Shown: positions 20,855 to 29,478, numbered from the stretch's first letter. The stretch is DNA of 64,000 bases from Streptomyces sp. NBC_01446 (GCF_026340095.1 NZ_JAPEPO010000001.1:6902501-6966500); one strand, 5' to 3'. Program-made: numbers and translations. Notes: generated from the letters alone by a model not told the origin.

Positions 20855-21655
20855 GTGCAGGCGGAGGCGGGTGCGGTGGCCGATTCTTTTCCGAACGAGC
20901 GGCTCTCGCGACAGATTCTTCGGAACGAGACACTGCTCGTCCTGGCGCTCTCGCTCGGTGCGAGCGGAGTGTCCGCGCTGATCAGCTTTGTCGGATCGGT
21001 CACCAAACCGGGGGGTCTGAAGGACCAGGCGGCGACCCTGAACGCCTCGGCGGCTCCCGGGCGGCCGTGGCTCGATCTGGCGTGGCAGTTGTTCGGGATC
21101 GCGAGCGCGCTCGTCCCGGTCGCGCTCGTCGCGCACCTGCTGCTGCGCGAGGGTGTCGGGATGCGGACGATCGGCTTCGACCGTACGAGACCGCTCTTCG
21201 ACGCGACCCGCGGCGCGGTGATCGCGGCGGTCATCGGCAGCACGGGCATCGCTTTCTACCTGGCGGCCCGTGGCCTCGGCTTCAACCTCACGGTGGTGCC
21301 GGAGGCGCTGCCCGACGTGTGGTGGAAGTTCCCGGTCCTGATCATGTCGGCGATCCAGAACGCCGTCCTGGAAGAAGTGATCGTCGTCGGGTATCTGCTG
21401 CGCAGGCTGGGGCAGTTGGGCTGGACGCCCGGCACGGCGATCGTGGCCAGCTCGGTGCTGCGCGGCTCGTACCACCTCTACCAGGGCATCGGCGGCTTCT
21501 TCGGGAACCTCGCGATGGGCCTGGTCTTCGCGTATCTGTACCGGCGGTGGGGGCGGGTCGGACCGCTGGTGATGGCGCACTCGCTGCTCGACATCGGCGC
21601 GTTCGTCGGATACGCGCTGCTCGCGGGGAAGGTCGGGTGGCTGCCCACGGCGTGA
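20855..21655 (+). CDS. CPBP family intramembrane protease-like protein
   Basis: 266 aa with about eight hydrophobic helices. The CPBP (Abi/CAAX) core is seen as EEVIVVGYLLRR, then SYHLYQG and AHSLLDIGAF, which supply the glutamates and two histidines of the active site. The arginine of the usual EExxxR motif is replaced, so activity is uncertain. GTG 20855 has GGAGG at 20845-20849. Prokaryotic members can be proteases or immunity proteins for bacteriocins; no toxin gene is adjacent. Confidence 0.82.
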   Translation: MQAEAGAVADSFPNERLSRQILRNETLLVLALSLGASGVSALISFVGSVTKPGGLKDQAATLNASAAPGRPWLDLAWQLFGIASALVPVALVAHLLLREGVGMRTIGFDRTRPLFDATRGAVIAAVIGSTGIAFYLAARGLGFNLTVVPEALPDVWWKFPVLIMSAIQNAVLEEVIVVGYLLRRLGQLGWTPGTAIVASSVLRGSYHLYQGIGGFFGNLAMGLVFAYLYRRWGRVGPLVMAHSLLDIGAFVGYALLAGKVGWLPTA

Positions 21656-21677
21656 GGCCGGGGCGGGTGCCGGAGTC

Positions 21678-21708
21678 AGGGGGCGTACGAGATCTTCGTA
21701 CGCCCCCT
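21678..21708. terminator. Bidirectional terminator between the CPBP and PhzF genes
   Basis: A perfect 13-bp stem, AGGGGGCGTACGA (21678-21690) with TCGTACGCCCCCT (21696-21708), lies between two convergent genes. Confidence 0.85.
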
Positions 21709-21749
21709 GCGGCGTGCCAGGGACTTTCCTTCGGGTCGGGCGAAAGGCC

Positions 21750-22559
21750 CTAGGCGAGCAGGTCGCCCTCGATGACCGTGACGGCGCGGCCGGTCAGCAG
21801 GGTGCGGGCGCCGCGCAGTTCGGTGCGTACGAAGCCCGTGCGGGCGGAGGCCTGGAGGCCGGTGAGTTCGGCGCGGCCGAGGCGCGCGGACCAGAACGGC
21901 GCGAGGGCCGTGTGGGCGCTGCCGGTGACCGGGTCCTCGTCGATGCCGACGCGCGGGAAGAAGCAGCGGGAGACGAAGTCGTAGGCGCCGTCGGGGTCCG
22001 CGGCGCGGGCGGTGGCGATCACGCCGCGCTCCGAATGGGCGGCGAGTGCCTTGAGGTCGGGTGCGAGGGCGTGCACGGTCTTCTCGTCCGCGAGCTCGAC
22101 GAGGAGGTCGCCCACCTGGCGGCCGGTGTCGTGCACCGAGAGCGGCTCGGCGCCCAGGGCCGCAGCGACCCCTTCGGGGCTGTCGATACGGGTCAGGGGC
22201 GCGGTCGGGAAGTCGAGCGTGATCGTGCCGTCCTCGCGCGGGGTCGCGACGAGCACGCCGCTGCGGGTGGCGAAGCGGACCGGGCCGTGGGTGGCGCCGG
22301 TGCTGTGCAGTACGTGCGCGGTGGCCAGGGTGGCGTGGCCGCACATGTCGACCTCGGTGGCGGGGGTGAACCAGCGCAGCGCCCAGTCGGCGCCGCCGCC
22401 GGCGGGCAGCGGGTGGGCGAAGGCCGTCTCGGCGTGGTTGACCTCGGTGGCGATGTCCAGGAGCCGGGCGTCGTCGGGAAAGGCGTCGAGGAGCAGTACG
22501 CCGGCCGGATTGCCGGCGAAGGGGCGGTCGGTGAAGGCGTCCACGATTCGAATGCGCAT
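21750..22559 (-). CDS. PhzF family isomerase/epimerase-like protein
   Basis: 269 aa with the two-domain diaminopimelate-epimerase-like fold. Markers are AFTDRPFAGNPAGVLLL at the N-terminus, the catalytic glutamate in NHAETAFA, DMCGHATLATAHVL and, in the second half, GIDEDPVTGSAHTALAPFW. Most bacterial members are not phenazine enzymes and their substrates are unknown. No phenazine genes are nearby. ATG 22559 begins MRIRIVDAF, the normal family start. It diverges from the PadR gene. Confidence 0.88.
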   Translation of the reverse strand: MRIRIVDAFTDRPFAGNPAGVLLLDAFPDDARLLDIATEVNHAETAFAHPLPAGGGADWALRWFTPATEVDMCGHATLATAHVLHSTGATHGPVRFATRSGVLVATPREDGTITLDFPTAPLTRIDSPEGVAAALGAEPLSVHDTGRQVGDLLVELADEKTVHALAPDLKALAAHSERGVIATARAADPDGAYDFVSRCFFPRVGIDEDPVTGSAHTALAPFWSARLGRAELTGLQASARTGFVRTELRGARTLLTGRAVTVIEGDLLA

Positions 22560-22647
22560 GGGGCCGACGCTACGGGGACGGCGAAAGCGCAGGCCAAGGC
22601 CAATTCGCAAGAGCTGGACCGGCCGAGGGTTGTCAGCCGAACGGTTC

Positions 22648-22683
22648 CGATATATCGTTGACGCATCGCGACCGATCAACGAT
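22648..22683 (+). promoter_or_regulatory. Candidate PadR operator
   Basis: A CGATATATCG palindrome (22648-22657) overlaps the left half of a second inverted repeat, ATCGTTGA (22654-22661) with TCAACGAT (22676-22683). The pair sits directly before the PadR gene and between it and the divergent PhzF gene, the expected place for autoregulation. Confidence 0.55.
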
Positions 22684-22699
22684 GGAAGGAATAATTGCG

Positions 22700-23317
22700 A
22701 TGCGTTCCCATGGCCACGAGCATGAGCACGGACACGGACATGGACAGTGCGGGCCCGGCCATCCCGGTCGGGGCGGCTTCGAAGGGCGGCGCGCCGCCTT
22801 CGGCCCCTTCGGGCCGGGCTTCGGCCCGGGACCCTGGGGTGGCGGCGGGCGCGGCGGCCGGGGCGGACCTCGTGGACGGGCACGGCGCGGTGACGTACGC
22901 GCGTCGATCCTGGCCCTCCTGAAGGACCGTCCGATGCACGGCTACGAGATGATCCAGGAGATCGCCGAGCGCAGCGGCGGGGCGTGGAAGCCCAGCCCGG
23001 GTTCGGTGTACCCGACCCTCCAGCTGCTGGAGGACGAGGGTCTGATCGCCAGCGAGAGCGAGGGCGGCAAGAAGCTGTTCGCGCTCACCGAGTCGGGCCG
23101 TTCCGCGGCCGACGAGGGACCCGACGCCCCCTGGGAAGAGGCCGGGCGCGGGGTCGACTGGGACACCCTGAACGAGATCCGGCAGGCCGGCTTCGGCCTG
23201 ATGGAGGCGTTCGGGCAGGTCTGGAAGACCGGCAGCAAGGAGCAGCGCGAGAAGGCGCTGACCGTCATCAACGACGCCCGCAAGAAGCTGTACCTGATCC
23301 TCGCCGACGAGGACTGA
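22700..23317 (+). CDS. PadR family transcriptional regulator with His/Gly-rich N-terminus
   Basis: 205 aa. Residues 1-70 are very rich in His, then Gly and Arg (RSHGHEHEHGHGHGQCGPGH at the start). A PadR winged helix follows (RASILALLKDRPMHGYEMIQ, then KPSPGSVYPTLQLLEDEGLI), and then a C-terminal dimerisation helix. The histidine run with one cysteine could bind Ni, Zn or Cu, so metal sensing is possible. ATG 22700 has GGAAGGA at 22684-22690. Palindromes just upstream suggest self-repression. Confidence 0.88.
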   Translation: MRSHGHEHEHGHGHGQCGPGHPGRGGFEGRRAAFGPFGPGFGPGPWGGGGRGGRGGPRGRARRGDVRASILALLKDRPMHGYEMIQEIAERSGGAWKPSPGSVYPTLQLLEDEGLIASESEGGKKLFALTESGRSAADEGPDAPWEEAGRGVDWDTLNEIRQAGFGLMEAFGQVWKTGSKEQREKALTVINDARKKLYLILADED

Positions 23318-23348
23318 CGTCCTCGGGGTGATGCCCCGTACCGACAGA

Positions 23349-23385
23349 CGAAGGCGCCCCGCACCGAGTGTGCGGGGCGCCTTCG
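23349..23385. terminator. Bidirectional terminator after the PadR gene
   Basis: A perfect 16-bp stem (CGAAGGCGCCCCGCAC at 23349-23364 with its complement at 23370-23385) with a 5-nt loop lies between the convergent PadR and SRPBCC genes. Confidence 0.9.
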
Positions 23386-23407
23386 CGTGTTCGCCGACGC
23401 GTCCGGC

Positions 23408-23836
23408 TCAGGCGACGAGTCCGGCCAGTTTGCGCAGCGACTCGTTGAGCGCGGCCGTTGCCGAGTCCTTGAGCTTGCCCGCCATCAGGGACACCGCGGC
23501 GCCGGTGAACTCGCCGTCGATGCGGACCGTCGTGCCGTCGCCGTCCGCGGTCAGGGTGTAGCGCGTGCCGACGTTGACGCCCATCGGACCCTTGCCCCTG
23601 ATGGCGAGGGTGCGGGTGGTCTCCAGGTCCTCGACGGTCCAGGTCACCTCCGCCGGGAAGCCCATGAGCTTCATGTTCTCCTCGAAGGTGCCGCCCACTT
23701 CGAGCGACGTGGGGGCGCCCTTCGGGAAGCTCGTGTGTGTGGCGTTCCACTCCCCGTACGCGGTGAAGTCGGTGAGCTGGGCCCAGACCTTCTCCGCGGG
23801 CGCCCCGATCCGTGCTTCCGCGCTGACTTCGGCCAT
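23408..23836 (-). CDS. SRPBCC (CoxG/polyketide-cyclase-like) family protein
   Basis: 142 aa folding as a helix-grip hydrophobic-ligand-binding protein: EARIGAPAEKVWAQLTDFTAYGEWN at the start, RTLAIRGKGPMGV in the middle and a long C-terminal helix. Function within the family ranges from lipid transfer to cyclase; none can be assigned. ATG 23836 has GAAGGGGTGG about 7 nt upstream. The longer reading to 23914 adds an Arg-rich segment without family similarity. Confidence 0.82.
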   Translation of the reverse strand: MAEVSAEARIGAPAEKVWAQLTDFTAYGEWNATHTSFPKGAPTSLEVGGTFEENMKLMGFPAEVTWTVEDLETTRTLAIRGKGPMGVNVGTRYTLTADGDGTTVRIDGEFTGAAVSLMAGKLKDSATAALNESLRKLAGLVA

Positions 23837-23959
23837 GCGACCACCCCTTCTCGACGAGAGCTGCGGCGGACGCAGCCGTGGTGTCGCGGAAAGTAGCCGC
23901 AGGGCCTCGAACATTCAATACTGATGAAGCGTCAGAAACGGATGGGGGAGGAGCCGCGG

Positions 23960-24277
23960 TCAGCCGAGCTTCTCGATGACCGCGGCGTCGAAGAGGTCCG
24001 AGGCGCGCGGGAACGGCCCCTCGTCGTGGCAGTGCCAGGCGTCCCAGAACAGGTCGGCGAGCAGCGCGTCGTCAGGTGCGTACACCCGGTACACGTACTG
24101 TCTGCCGTCGATCGCCGGCAGGGCCACGAGCCAGCACCTCCCCTTCATACTCGTGAAGGACGAGTTCCGGTACGTCTGCGGTTGCGTGAGGGGCGCGATG
24201 CAAGGCGGCGCGCGCCCCTCGGGGTAAAAAGGCGCGATCTCATCCGTAAGGAGGAGGACCCGCTCATGCGTGCCCAC
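23960..24277 (-). CDS. Hypothetical protein
   Basis: No family recognised. The 105-aa protein (from GTG 24277) contains FYPEGRAPPCIAPLTQPQTY and a C-terminal YVYRVYAPDDALLADLFWDAWHC segment. There is no signal peptide or membrane helix. The start is doubtful because no good Shine-Dalgarno is visible, and upstream in-frame sequence runs to 24490 across the divergent Clp-N gene. Codon use is typical of the host, which supports it being real. Confidence 0.55.
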   Translation of the reverse strand: MGTHERVLLLTDEIAPFYPEGRAPPCIAPLTQPQTYRNSSFTSMKGRCWLVALPAIDGRQYVYRVYAPDDALLADLFWDAWHCHDEGPFPRASDLFDAAVIEKLG

Positions 24278-24347
24278 CTTGTGTCGGACGTGGAAATGCT
24301 TCCCGCCGGGGATGTCCGGCCGGCCAGGGGCTGATGAGGTGGGAGAC

Positions 24348-24860
24348 GTGCAAAGCCCTACCCCGTCCGAGGCCGCCGCAAGCGGCCACAGCCGTGCAGA
24401 TGTTGACGCCAGGCTCAGTCCCGAGCTCGCCTCTGTGGTGGCCGGCGCGCGCCGCAGAGCCGTCCGTGACGGGGACCGCCAGATCGACACCGCGCATCTC
24501 CTGCACTCGCTCCTCGAGACCGACCCACAGGTGCGCGAGGCCTTCGGCGGCGGACCGCAGCTCGCCCGCCTCCTCGGCTACCTCGTGCAGCGGAGCATCG
24601 GTTACGGCCTCCAGTGGCAGGGCACGGTCGAGGACTCCGGAGCCGTGCCCGTCGTGACGGGGCTCGGCTGGTCGCCCGCCGCGGCCGCCGCGATGGAAGC
24701 CGCGCTCGACCGCGCCGGGCGCCGCGGCGACCCGCGTGCGTGCGGCGTCGACCTCCTCACCTCGCTCGCGGCGGACCGGGAGTGCCGCGCCGTCGAGGTG
24801 CTCGGGCGGGCCGGGGTCGACGCGGAGAGCCTGCGGCGGCATGTCGAGGCCGGGTGCTGA
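24348..24860 (+). CDS. Clp N-terminal repeat domain protein
   Basis: 170 aa. Two Clp-N-like helical repeats are visible: SPELASVVAGARRRAVRDG with IDTAHLLHSLLE, and LGWSPAAAAAMEAALDRA with CGVDLLTSLAAD. They match the adaptor- and substrate-binding N domain of ClpC/ClpB, but no AAA+ module follows. It may be a free-standing adaptor or decoy for a Clp ATPase; this is inference. GTG 24348 was chosen because GAGGTGGGA lies immediately upstream at 24336-24344; GTG 24339 is also in frame. Confidence 0.75.
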   Translation: MQSPTPSEAAASGHSRADVDARLSPELASVVAGARRRAVRDGDRQIDTAHLLHSLLETDPQVREAFGGGPQLARLLGYLVQRSIGYGLQWQGTVEDSGAVPVVTGLGWSPAAAAAMEAALDRAGRRGDPRACGVDLLTSLAADRECRAVEVLGRAGVDAESLRRHVEAGC

Positions 24861-25028
24861 GGCGAGCGGTTGTGGGCTGAGGCCTGGCTTCCTGTCGAGG
24901 CTCGGTTCTGTTTGAGGGTGCGGCGGCTCCTGAGGCCGTGCCCCCGTTCGTCATGCCCGGCGCGTCCGGCACGTGAGACAGGGGTCATCGGGGGTGACGG
25001 TCATGACGCCGGCTGTCATGATGTGCCG

Positions 25029-26069
25029 GTGCATGCGTCTCAGGGGATTCAGGCGAACCGCGGGCGAGGTGTCGGACTGGGGCTCGCCCTTGTCTCGGCG
25101 CTCGCCTTCGGCGGTTCCGGTGTGGCGGCGAAGCCGCTGATCGAGGCGGGTCTCGACCCGCTCCACGTGGTATGGCTGCGCGTCGCCGGCGCCGCGCTCG
25201 TCATGCTGCCCGTCGCCTGGCGGCACCGCTTGCTGGTCGTCCGGCGGCCCGCGCTGCTTGCCGGTTTCGGACTCCTCGCCGTCGCCGGTGTGCAGGCCTG
25301 CTACTTCGCCGCGATCTCCCGTATCCCCGTCGGCGTCGCGCTCCTCATCGAGTACCTCGCTCCCGCGCTCGTCCTCGGCTGGGTGCGCTTCGTGCAGCGC
25401 AGGCCCGTGACGCGCGCCGCCGCGCTCGGCGTGGTCCTCGCCGTCGGCGGCCTCGCCTGTGTCGTCGAGGTGTGGGCGGGCCTCAGTGTCGACCTGATCG
25501 GCCTGCTGCTCGCCCTCGCCGCCGCCTGCTGCCAGGTCGGCTACTTCGTCCTGTCCGACCAGGGCAGCGACGCGGGGGACCGGGCGCCGGACCCGCTCGG
25601 CGTGATCGCGTACGGGCTGCTCGTCGGCGCCTTCGTCCTGACGGTCGTGGCGCGCCCCTGGGGCGTGGACTGGTCGGTGCTCGGCGGCAGCGCCTCGATG
25701 AACGGCACCTCCGTGCCCGCGTGGCTGCTGCTCTGCTGGATCGTGCTGATCGCCACGGTCGTCGCCTACGTCACCGGAGTCCTGTCGGTGCGCCGGCTCT
25801 CGCCCCAGGTGGCCGGAGTCGTGGCCTGCCTGGAAGCGGTCATCGCGACCGTGCTGGCCTGGGTGCTCCTGGGCGAGCACCTGTCGGCACCGCAGATCGT
25901 CGGCGGCGCGGTCGTCCTGGTCGGGGCGTTCATCGCGCAGTCCTCGGCTCCGGCGAAGCCCGAGATCGTCGCCGTTGCGGTCGAGGCCGCCCCGGACGGG
26001 GCCGCTCCGAACGAGGCGTCCCCGGAGTCGCCGGACAAGACGTTGTCCGGCCGCGGCAGTGCGAACTAG
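25029..26069 (+). CDS. EamA/DMT family transporter
   Basis: 346 aa with ten predicted membrane helices in two EamA halves, beginning GLGLALVSALAFGGSGVAAK and ending with LAWVLLGEHLSAPQIVGGAVV, then a Glu/Pro/Ala-rich cytoplasmic tail. Members export small metabolites; the substrate is unknown. GTG 25029 lacks a ribosome binding site and has CATGAT 6 nt upstream (25017-25022), so it may be leaderless. The neighbouring genes give no clue to substrate. Confidence 0.83.
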   Translation: MHASQGIQANRGRGVGLGLALVSALAFGGSGVAAKPLIEAGLDPLHVVWLRVAGAALVMLPVAWRHRLLVVRRPALLAGFGLLAVAGVQACYFAAISRIPVGVALLIEYLAPALVLGWVRFVQRRPVTRAAALGVVLAVGGLACVVEVWAGLSVDLIGLLLALAAACCQVGYFVLSDQGSDAGDRAPDPLGVIAYGLLVGAFVLTVVARPWGVDWSVLGGSASMNGTSVPAWLLLCWIVLIATVVAYVTGVLSVRRLSPQVAGVVACLEAVIATVLAWVLLGEHLSAPQIVGGAVVLVGAFIAQSSAPAKPEIVAVAVEAAPDGAAPNEASPESPDKTLSGRGSAN

Positions 26070-26397
26070 GGCGTTGATCATGCATGCACGCGCACGCGTG
26101 CTTCCGCCCCCGGCTGCTTGACGCGGGCGGCGGCCGTCCGGAGCATCGCGCTCCGGCGGCCCGTCTGACGAAGATCCGGCTCGGGACGACCCGAGCGGGT
26201 CATGGCTGCCCACAGACGACAGTCCGTGTCCCAGCCCCGCCCCCACCCGTGCGGCGCGGAGGCCATTCCTGATGCCGGCCGCGGTGACCGGGCTCGCCGT
26301 CGCCGAGGCGCGCGCGAGGTGGCCGGCGAGGGCTCCCCGGTGTGCGTACCGCCGCTCACCGGGGCGGGCTCGCCCCAAGAGGCGCCATGGAAGCGCC
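26070..26397. other. 328-bp gene-free stretch with two strong hairpins
   Basis: Between convergent genes lie GGCCGTCCGGAGC (26132-26144) with GCTCCGGCGGCC (26150-26161), one base bulged, and CCCCGGTG (26335-26342) with CACCGGGG (26357-26364). Both could end transcription. A 93-codon minus-strand frame across it shows no family features and I do not call it. Confidence 0.5.
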
Positions 26398-27096
26398 CTA
26401 CGGAACCGTCAGGTAGTCCGGCACTGCGATGCCCGGCGCGAGGTCGTCGGCCGGGATCGGCGCGCCGTGGCCCTTGGTGAGCGGGACGACGCCGGTCCAG
26501 TACGGCAGGCCGAGGTCCTCTTCGTCGTCGTTCGGGCCGCCGGCGCGGACCCGCGCGGAGACCTCCGCGAGATCGAGGCGCAGGACGGACGTCGCCGCGA
26601 GCTCCTTGTCGTTCCCGGGGCGCGAGTCCTGGGAACGGCCCGGCACCACGTGGTCGACGAGCGCGTCGAGCGCCGTGCGCTTCTCGTCGGGGTCGGTCAC
26701 CTGGTGGGCGAGGCCGTGCACCACCACGGAGCGGTAGTTGAGCGAGTGGTGGAAGGCGGAGCGAGCGAGCACGAGACCGTCGACATGGGTCACCGTCAGG
26801 CAGACCTGCAGTCCGGGGTCGGCCGCGCCCGCCATGCGCTGGACGCGCGCGCCCGTCGAACCGTGCACGTAGAGGGTCTCGCCGACGCGTCCGTACAGGG
26901 TCGGCAGCACGACGGGGGAGCCGTCGCGGACGAACCCGAGATGGCAGATGTACGCCTCGTCGAGTATCGAGTGGACCAGCTCGCGGTCGTAGTGCGTCCG
27001 CTCGCGCATGCGGGCCGGGACGGTGCGGTCGGTCGCCGGGTAGGAGGCGGAGGCGTCCCCGGAAGCGACGGTGCCGGGCTCGGATGCCACGCTCAT
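26398..27096 (-). CDS. Pyridoxamine 5'-phosphate oxidase-like FMN-binding split-barrel protein
   Basis: 232 aa with a central split barrel (HSILDEAYICHLGFVRDGSPVVLPTLYGRVGETLYVHG) and NYRSVVVHG. These proteins bind FMN, F420 or heme, and many reduce or oxidise small molecules. It diverges from a MocR-type PLP-dependent regulator across a 35-bp gap, which links it to vitamin B6 metabolism more firmly than sequence alone. ATG 27096 has GGAG 8 nt upstream (reading the minus strand). Confidence 0.85.
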   Translation of the reverse strand: MSVASEPGTVASGDASASYPATDRTVPARMRERTHYDRELVHSILDEAYICHLGFVRDGSPVVLPTLYGRVGETLYVHGSTGARVQRMAGAADPGLQVCLTVTHVDGLVLARSAFHHSLNYRSVVVHGLAHQVTDPDEKRTALDALVDHVVPGRSQDSRPGNDKELAATSVLRLDLAEVSARVRAGGPNDDEEDLGLPYWTGVVPLTKGHGAPIPADDLAPGIAVPDYLTVP

Positions 27097-27124
27097 TGCA
27101 AACTCCATTGCACTAGTGCATAAT
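27096..27124 (+). promoter_or_regulatory. Promoter and palindrome between the FMN-protein and MocR genes
   Basis: TTGCAA (27096-27101), 17 nt, CATAAT (27119-27124), then 7 nt to the MocR GTG at 27132: a good promoter with a leaderless start. The perfect 12-bp palindrome TGCACTAGTGCA (27109-27120) covers the spacer and the -10, fitting an operator for both divergent genes. Confidence 0.7.
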
Positions 27125-27131
27125 CTGCTTT

Positions 27132-28463
27132 GTGCTAGGAGAGTATCCGATCGAAGGACGGCGCGCAGCTGAGATCGCGGCCAGCGTGGAGCGCGCGGTG
27201 GGCGTGGGTGGCCTGCAGCCGGGTCAACTTCTGCCGCCGATGAGGGAGTTGGCCCAGCATCTCGGGGTCAATCCCAATACGGTCGCGGCCGCCTATCGCA
27301 CGCTCCGTGAGCGGGGAGTGATCGAGACCGCGGGGCGCCGCGGCAGCCGCGTGCGGTCCAAGCCGGCCACGACGGCGCGCGAGCTGATCCGCGTCGACGT
27401 ACCGGCCGGGGTGCGCGACGTCTCGAACGGCAACCCCGATACGGCCCTGCTGCCCCCGCTCGCCGAGGCCTTCGCCTGGGCGGCCGCGCAGGGCGACAAG
27501 GCGCCCGTCCTCTACGGCGACGGGCCCCTGGAGCCGGAACTGGAACGGCACGCGCGCGTCGCCTTCGACAAGGACGGGATCCCGGAGGGCCCCGTCGCCG
27601 TCACGTCGGGCTCGCTCGACGCCATCGAGCGGGTGCTCGCCGCACACCTCAAGCCCGGCGACGCCGTCGCCGTCGAGGACCCGGGCTGGGGCAGCCTCCT
27701 CGACCTGGTCCCGGCGCTCGGGCTGCGCCTGGTGCCCGTCGGCGTGGACGACGACGGGCCGCTGGCCGACGAGGTGGAGCGGGCCCTGAGCGCGGGGGCG
27801 CGGGCCCTGGTGGTCACCGACCGCGCGCAGAACCCCACCGGCGCCGCCGTCACCGCGCCACGCGCGCGTGCGCTGCGCAAAGTCCTGGCGGCCCACAAGG
27901 ACGTACTGCTCATCGAGGACGACCACGGGCACGGGATCGTCGACCTGCCGCTGTATCCGCTGGCCGGTGTGACGCGGCACTGGGCGTTCGTCCGCTCCGC
28001 CGCCAAGGCCTATGGGCCCGACCTGAGGCTCGCCGTGCTGACGGGCGACGCGGTCACGGTCGACCGGGTGCAGGGGCGGCAGCGCCTCGGCCCCGGCTGG
28101 GTGAGCCGCATCCTTCAGCGGGCCGTCGCCCGACTGTGGACCGAAGGCGCGGTGGACACGCGCGCCGTCGCCGCGTCGTACGGGCAGCGCCGCGACGCGC
28201 TCATCGCGGCCCTCGCCGAGCGCGGGGTCGAGGCGTACGGGCGCAGCGGCATGAACGTGTGGGTGCCCGTACCGGACGAGACGGGGGCGGTCGCGCGGCT
28301 GCTGCACGCCGGGTGGGCCGTCGCGCCCGGGGCGCGCTTCCGGATGGGCGCGGCGCCCGGGGTGCGTATCACCGTGTCGACGCTCGGCACGGACGACATC
28401 GGCCCGGTGGCCGACGCCGTCGCGTCCGCCACCGGGCCGGCCCCCGCGCGCCGTTACGGCTGA
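27132..28463 (+). CDS. MocR/PdxR-type GntR regulator with aminotransferase domain
   Basis: 443 aa. An N-terminal GntR winged helix (GGLQPGQLLPPMRELAQHLGVNPNTVAAAYRTL) is fused to a fold-type I aminotransferase domain with NPTGAAVT, LLIEDDHGHG and the PLP lysine region SAAKAYGPDLRLA. PdxR members sense pyridoxal phosphate and control B6 synthesis or salvage. The divergent partner here is an FMN split-barrel protein rather than pdxST. GTG 27132 has no Shine-Dalgarno and probably coincides with the transcription start. Confidence 0.9.
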   Translation: MLGEYPIEGRRAAEIAASVERAVGVGGLQPGQLLPPMRELAQHLGVNPNTVAAAYRTLRERGVIETAGRRGSRVRSKPATTARELIRVDVPAGVRDVSNGNPDTALLPPLAEAFAWAAAQGDKAPVLYGDGPLEPELERHARVAFDKDGIPEGPVAVTSGSLDAIERVLAAHLKPGDAVAVEDPGWGSLLDLVPALGLRLVPVGVDDDGPLADEVERALSAGARALVVTDRAQNPTGAAVTAPRARALRKVLAAHKDVLLIEDDHGHGIVDLPLYPLAGVTRHWAFVRSAAKAYGPDLRLAVLTGDAVTVDRVQGRQRLGPGWVSRILQRAVARLWTEGAVDTRAVAASYGQRRDALIAALAERGVEAYGRSGMNVWVPVPDETGAVARLLHAGWAVAPGARFRMGAAPGVRITVSTLGTDDIGPVADAVASATGPAPARRYG

Positions 28464-29443
28464 GCGCTACGCCGAGGGGTCCGCGCCCTGGACTGTGTGA
28501 GCGCCGCGCCCGCCAGCACGATCACCGCGCCGATCGGGGTGGACCAGGTCAGGGACTCGCCGAGCAGGGCGACCCCCGCTGCCGTCGCGATCACCGGGAT
28601 GAAGTAGGTGACCATCTGCGCCGTGGTCGGACCGACCTCCGCCACCAGGCCGTACTGGATGAGGAAGGCGAGGCCGGTGCCGAGCGCGCCCAGGGCGACG
28701 ATCGCGAGCAGGGGCACGACCGGGAGGTGGGCCGGGAGTGTCGTGAACAACGGGGTGACGACGGCCAGTTGGACCGTGGCCATCAGGAGTTGCGCGCCGG
28801 AGAGCGACAGGTTCGAGTGGCCGGTCCCGGCCAGCGTACGGCGCAGATAGATCCAGCCCACCGGGTAGCTCAATGAGGCGAGCAGCGCCATCGCCGTGCC
28901 GGCCAGGTCCAGGCCGTGGAAGCCCTGCCACACGCCGAGGACCGTGAGCACCCCGAGGAAGCCGATGCCGAGCCCCGCCACCCGGCGGCGCGTGGGCCGG
29001 TCCTCGGAGAGCGCCACCAGCGACAGGGCCATGCCCCACAGCGGAGACGTCGCGTTGCAGATACCGGCGAGCGTCGACGGGATCGTCTGCTCGGAGAACG
29101 CGAACAGCGAGAACGGCAGGGAGTTGAGCAGCAGCGCCGCCACCGCGATGTGCCCCCAGGTCCGCAGGCCCCTCGGCAGCCGCTCACGCTTCACGGCCAT
29201 GGCCACGGCGAGCACCGCCGTACCGAACGCGAGCCGCCCCAGCGTCACCTGGAACGGTGCGTAGCCGTCGGTGCCGACCTTGATGAGGAGAAAGCTGAAG
29301 CCCCAGATCAGCGACAGGACGCCGAAGCGGACACGCCAGTCGAGGGCGCGGCGGGGCCGTGCGGAGGCAGGTGTTTCCATAGGGATGCCGGAAGGCGCGG
29401 GGGCCGGAGTCGCCGGGGGCGACGAGGAGGCGACGGTGCTCAT
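28454..29443 (-). CDS. EamA/DMT family transporter
   Basis: 329 aa with ten membrane helices: LSLIWGFSFLLIKVGTDGYAPF opens the first EamA half, with AGICNATSPLWGMALSLVAL at its end, and IATAAGVALLGESLTWSTPIG closes the second. About 40 residues of Pro/Ala-rich tail precede the first helix. It diverges from a LysR gene, a pairing usual for regulated exporters. Its 3' end overlaps the MocR gene by 10 nt. The substrate is unknown. Confidence 0.86.
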   Translation of the reverse strand: MSTVASSSPPATPAPAPSGIPMETPASARPRRALDWRVRFGVLSLIWGFSFLLIKVGTDGYAPFQVTLGRLAFGTAVLAVAMAVKRERLPRGLRTWGHIAVAALLLNSLPFSLFAFSEQTIPSTLAGICNATSPLWGMALSLVALSEDRPTRRRVAGLGIGFLGVLTVLGVWQGFHGLDLAGTAMALLASLSYPVGWIYLRRTLAGTGHSNLSLSGAQLLMATVQLAVVTPLFTTLPAHLPVVPLLAIVALGALGTGLAFLIQYGLVAEVGPTTAQMVTYFIPVIATAAGVALLGESLTWSTPIGAVIVLAGAALTQSRARTPRRSAQP

Positions 29444-29478
29444 GGGCGTAACGATGCCGCCCCACAACCTCTTAGCAC

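Noticed and set aside
21750..22559. Phenazine biosynthesis gene
   Set aside because: PhzF-fold proteins are common outside phenazine clusters and no other phz genes adjoin.
23960..24490. 176-aa version of the hypothetical protein
   Set aside because: The N-terminal 71 residues are antisense to the Clp-N gene; only the part from GTG 24277 looks usable.
26078..26359. 93-codon minus-strand frame in a gene-free stretch
   Set aside because: Arg/Pro/Ala-rich, no ribosome binding site and overlaps two hairpins.
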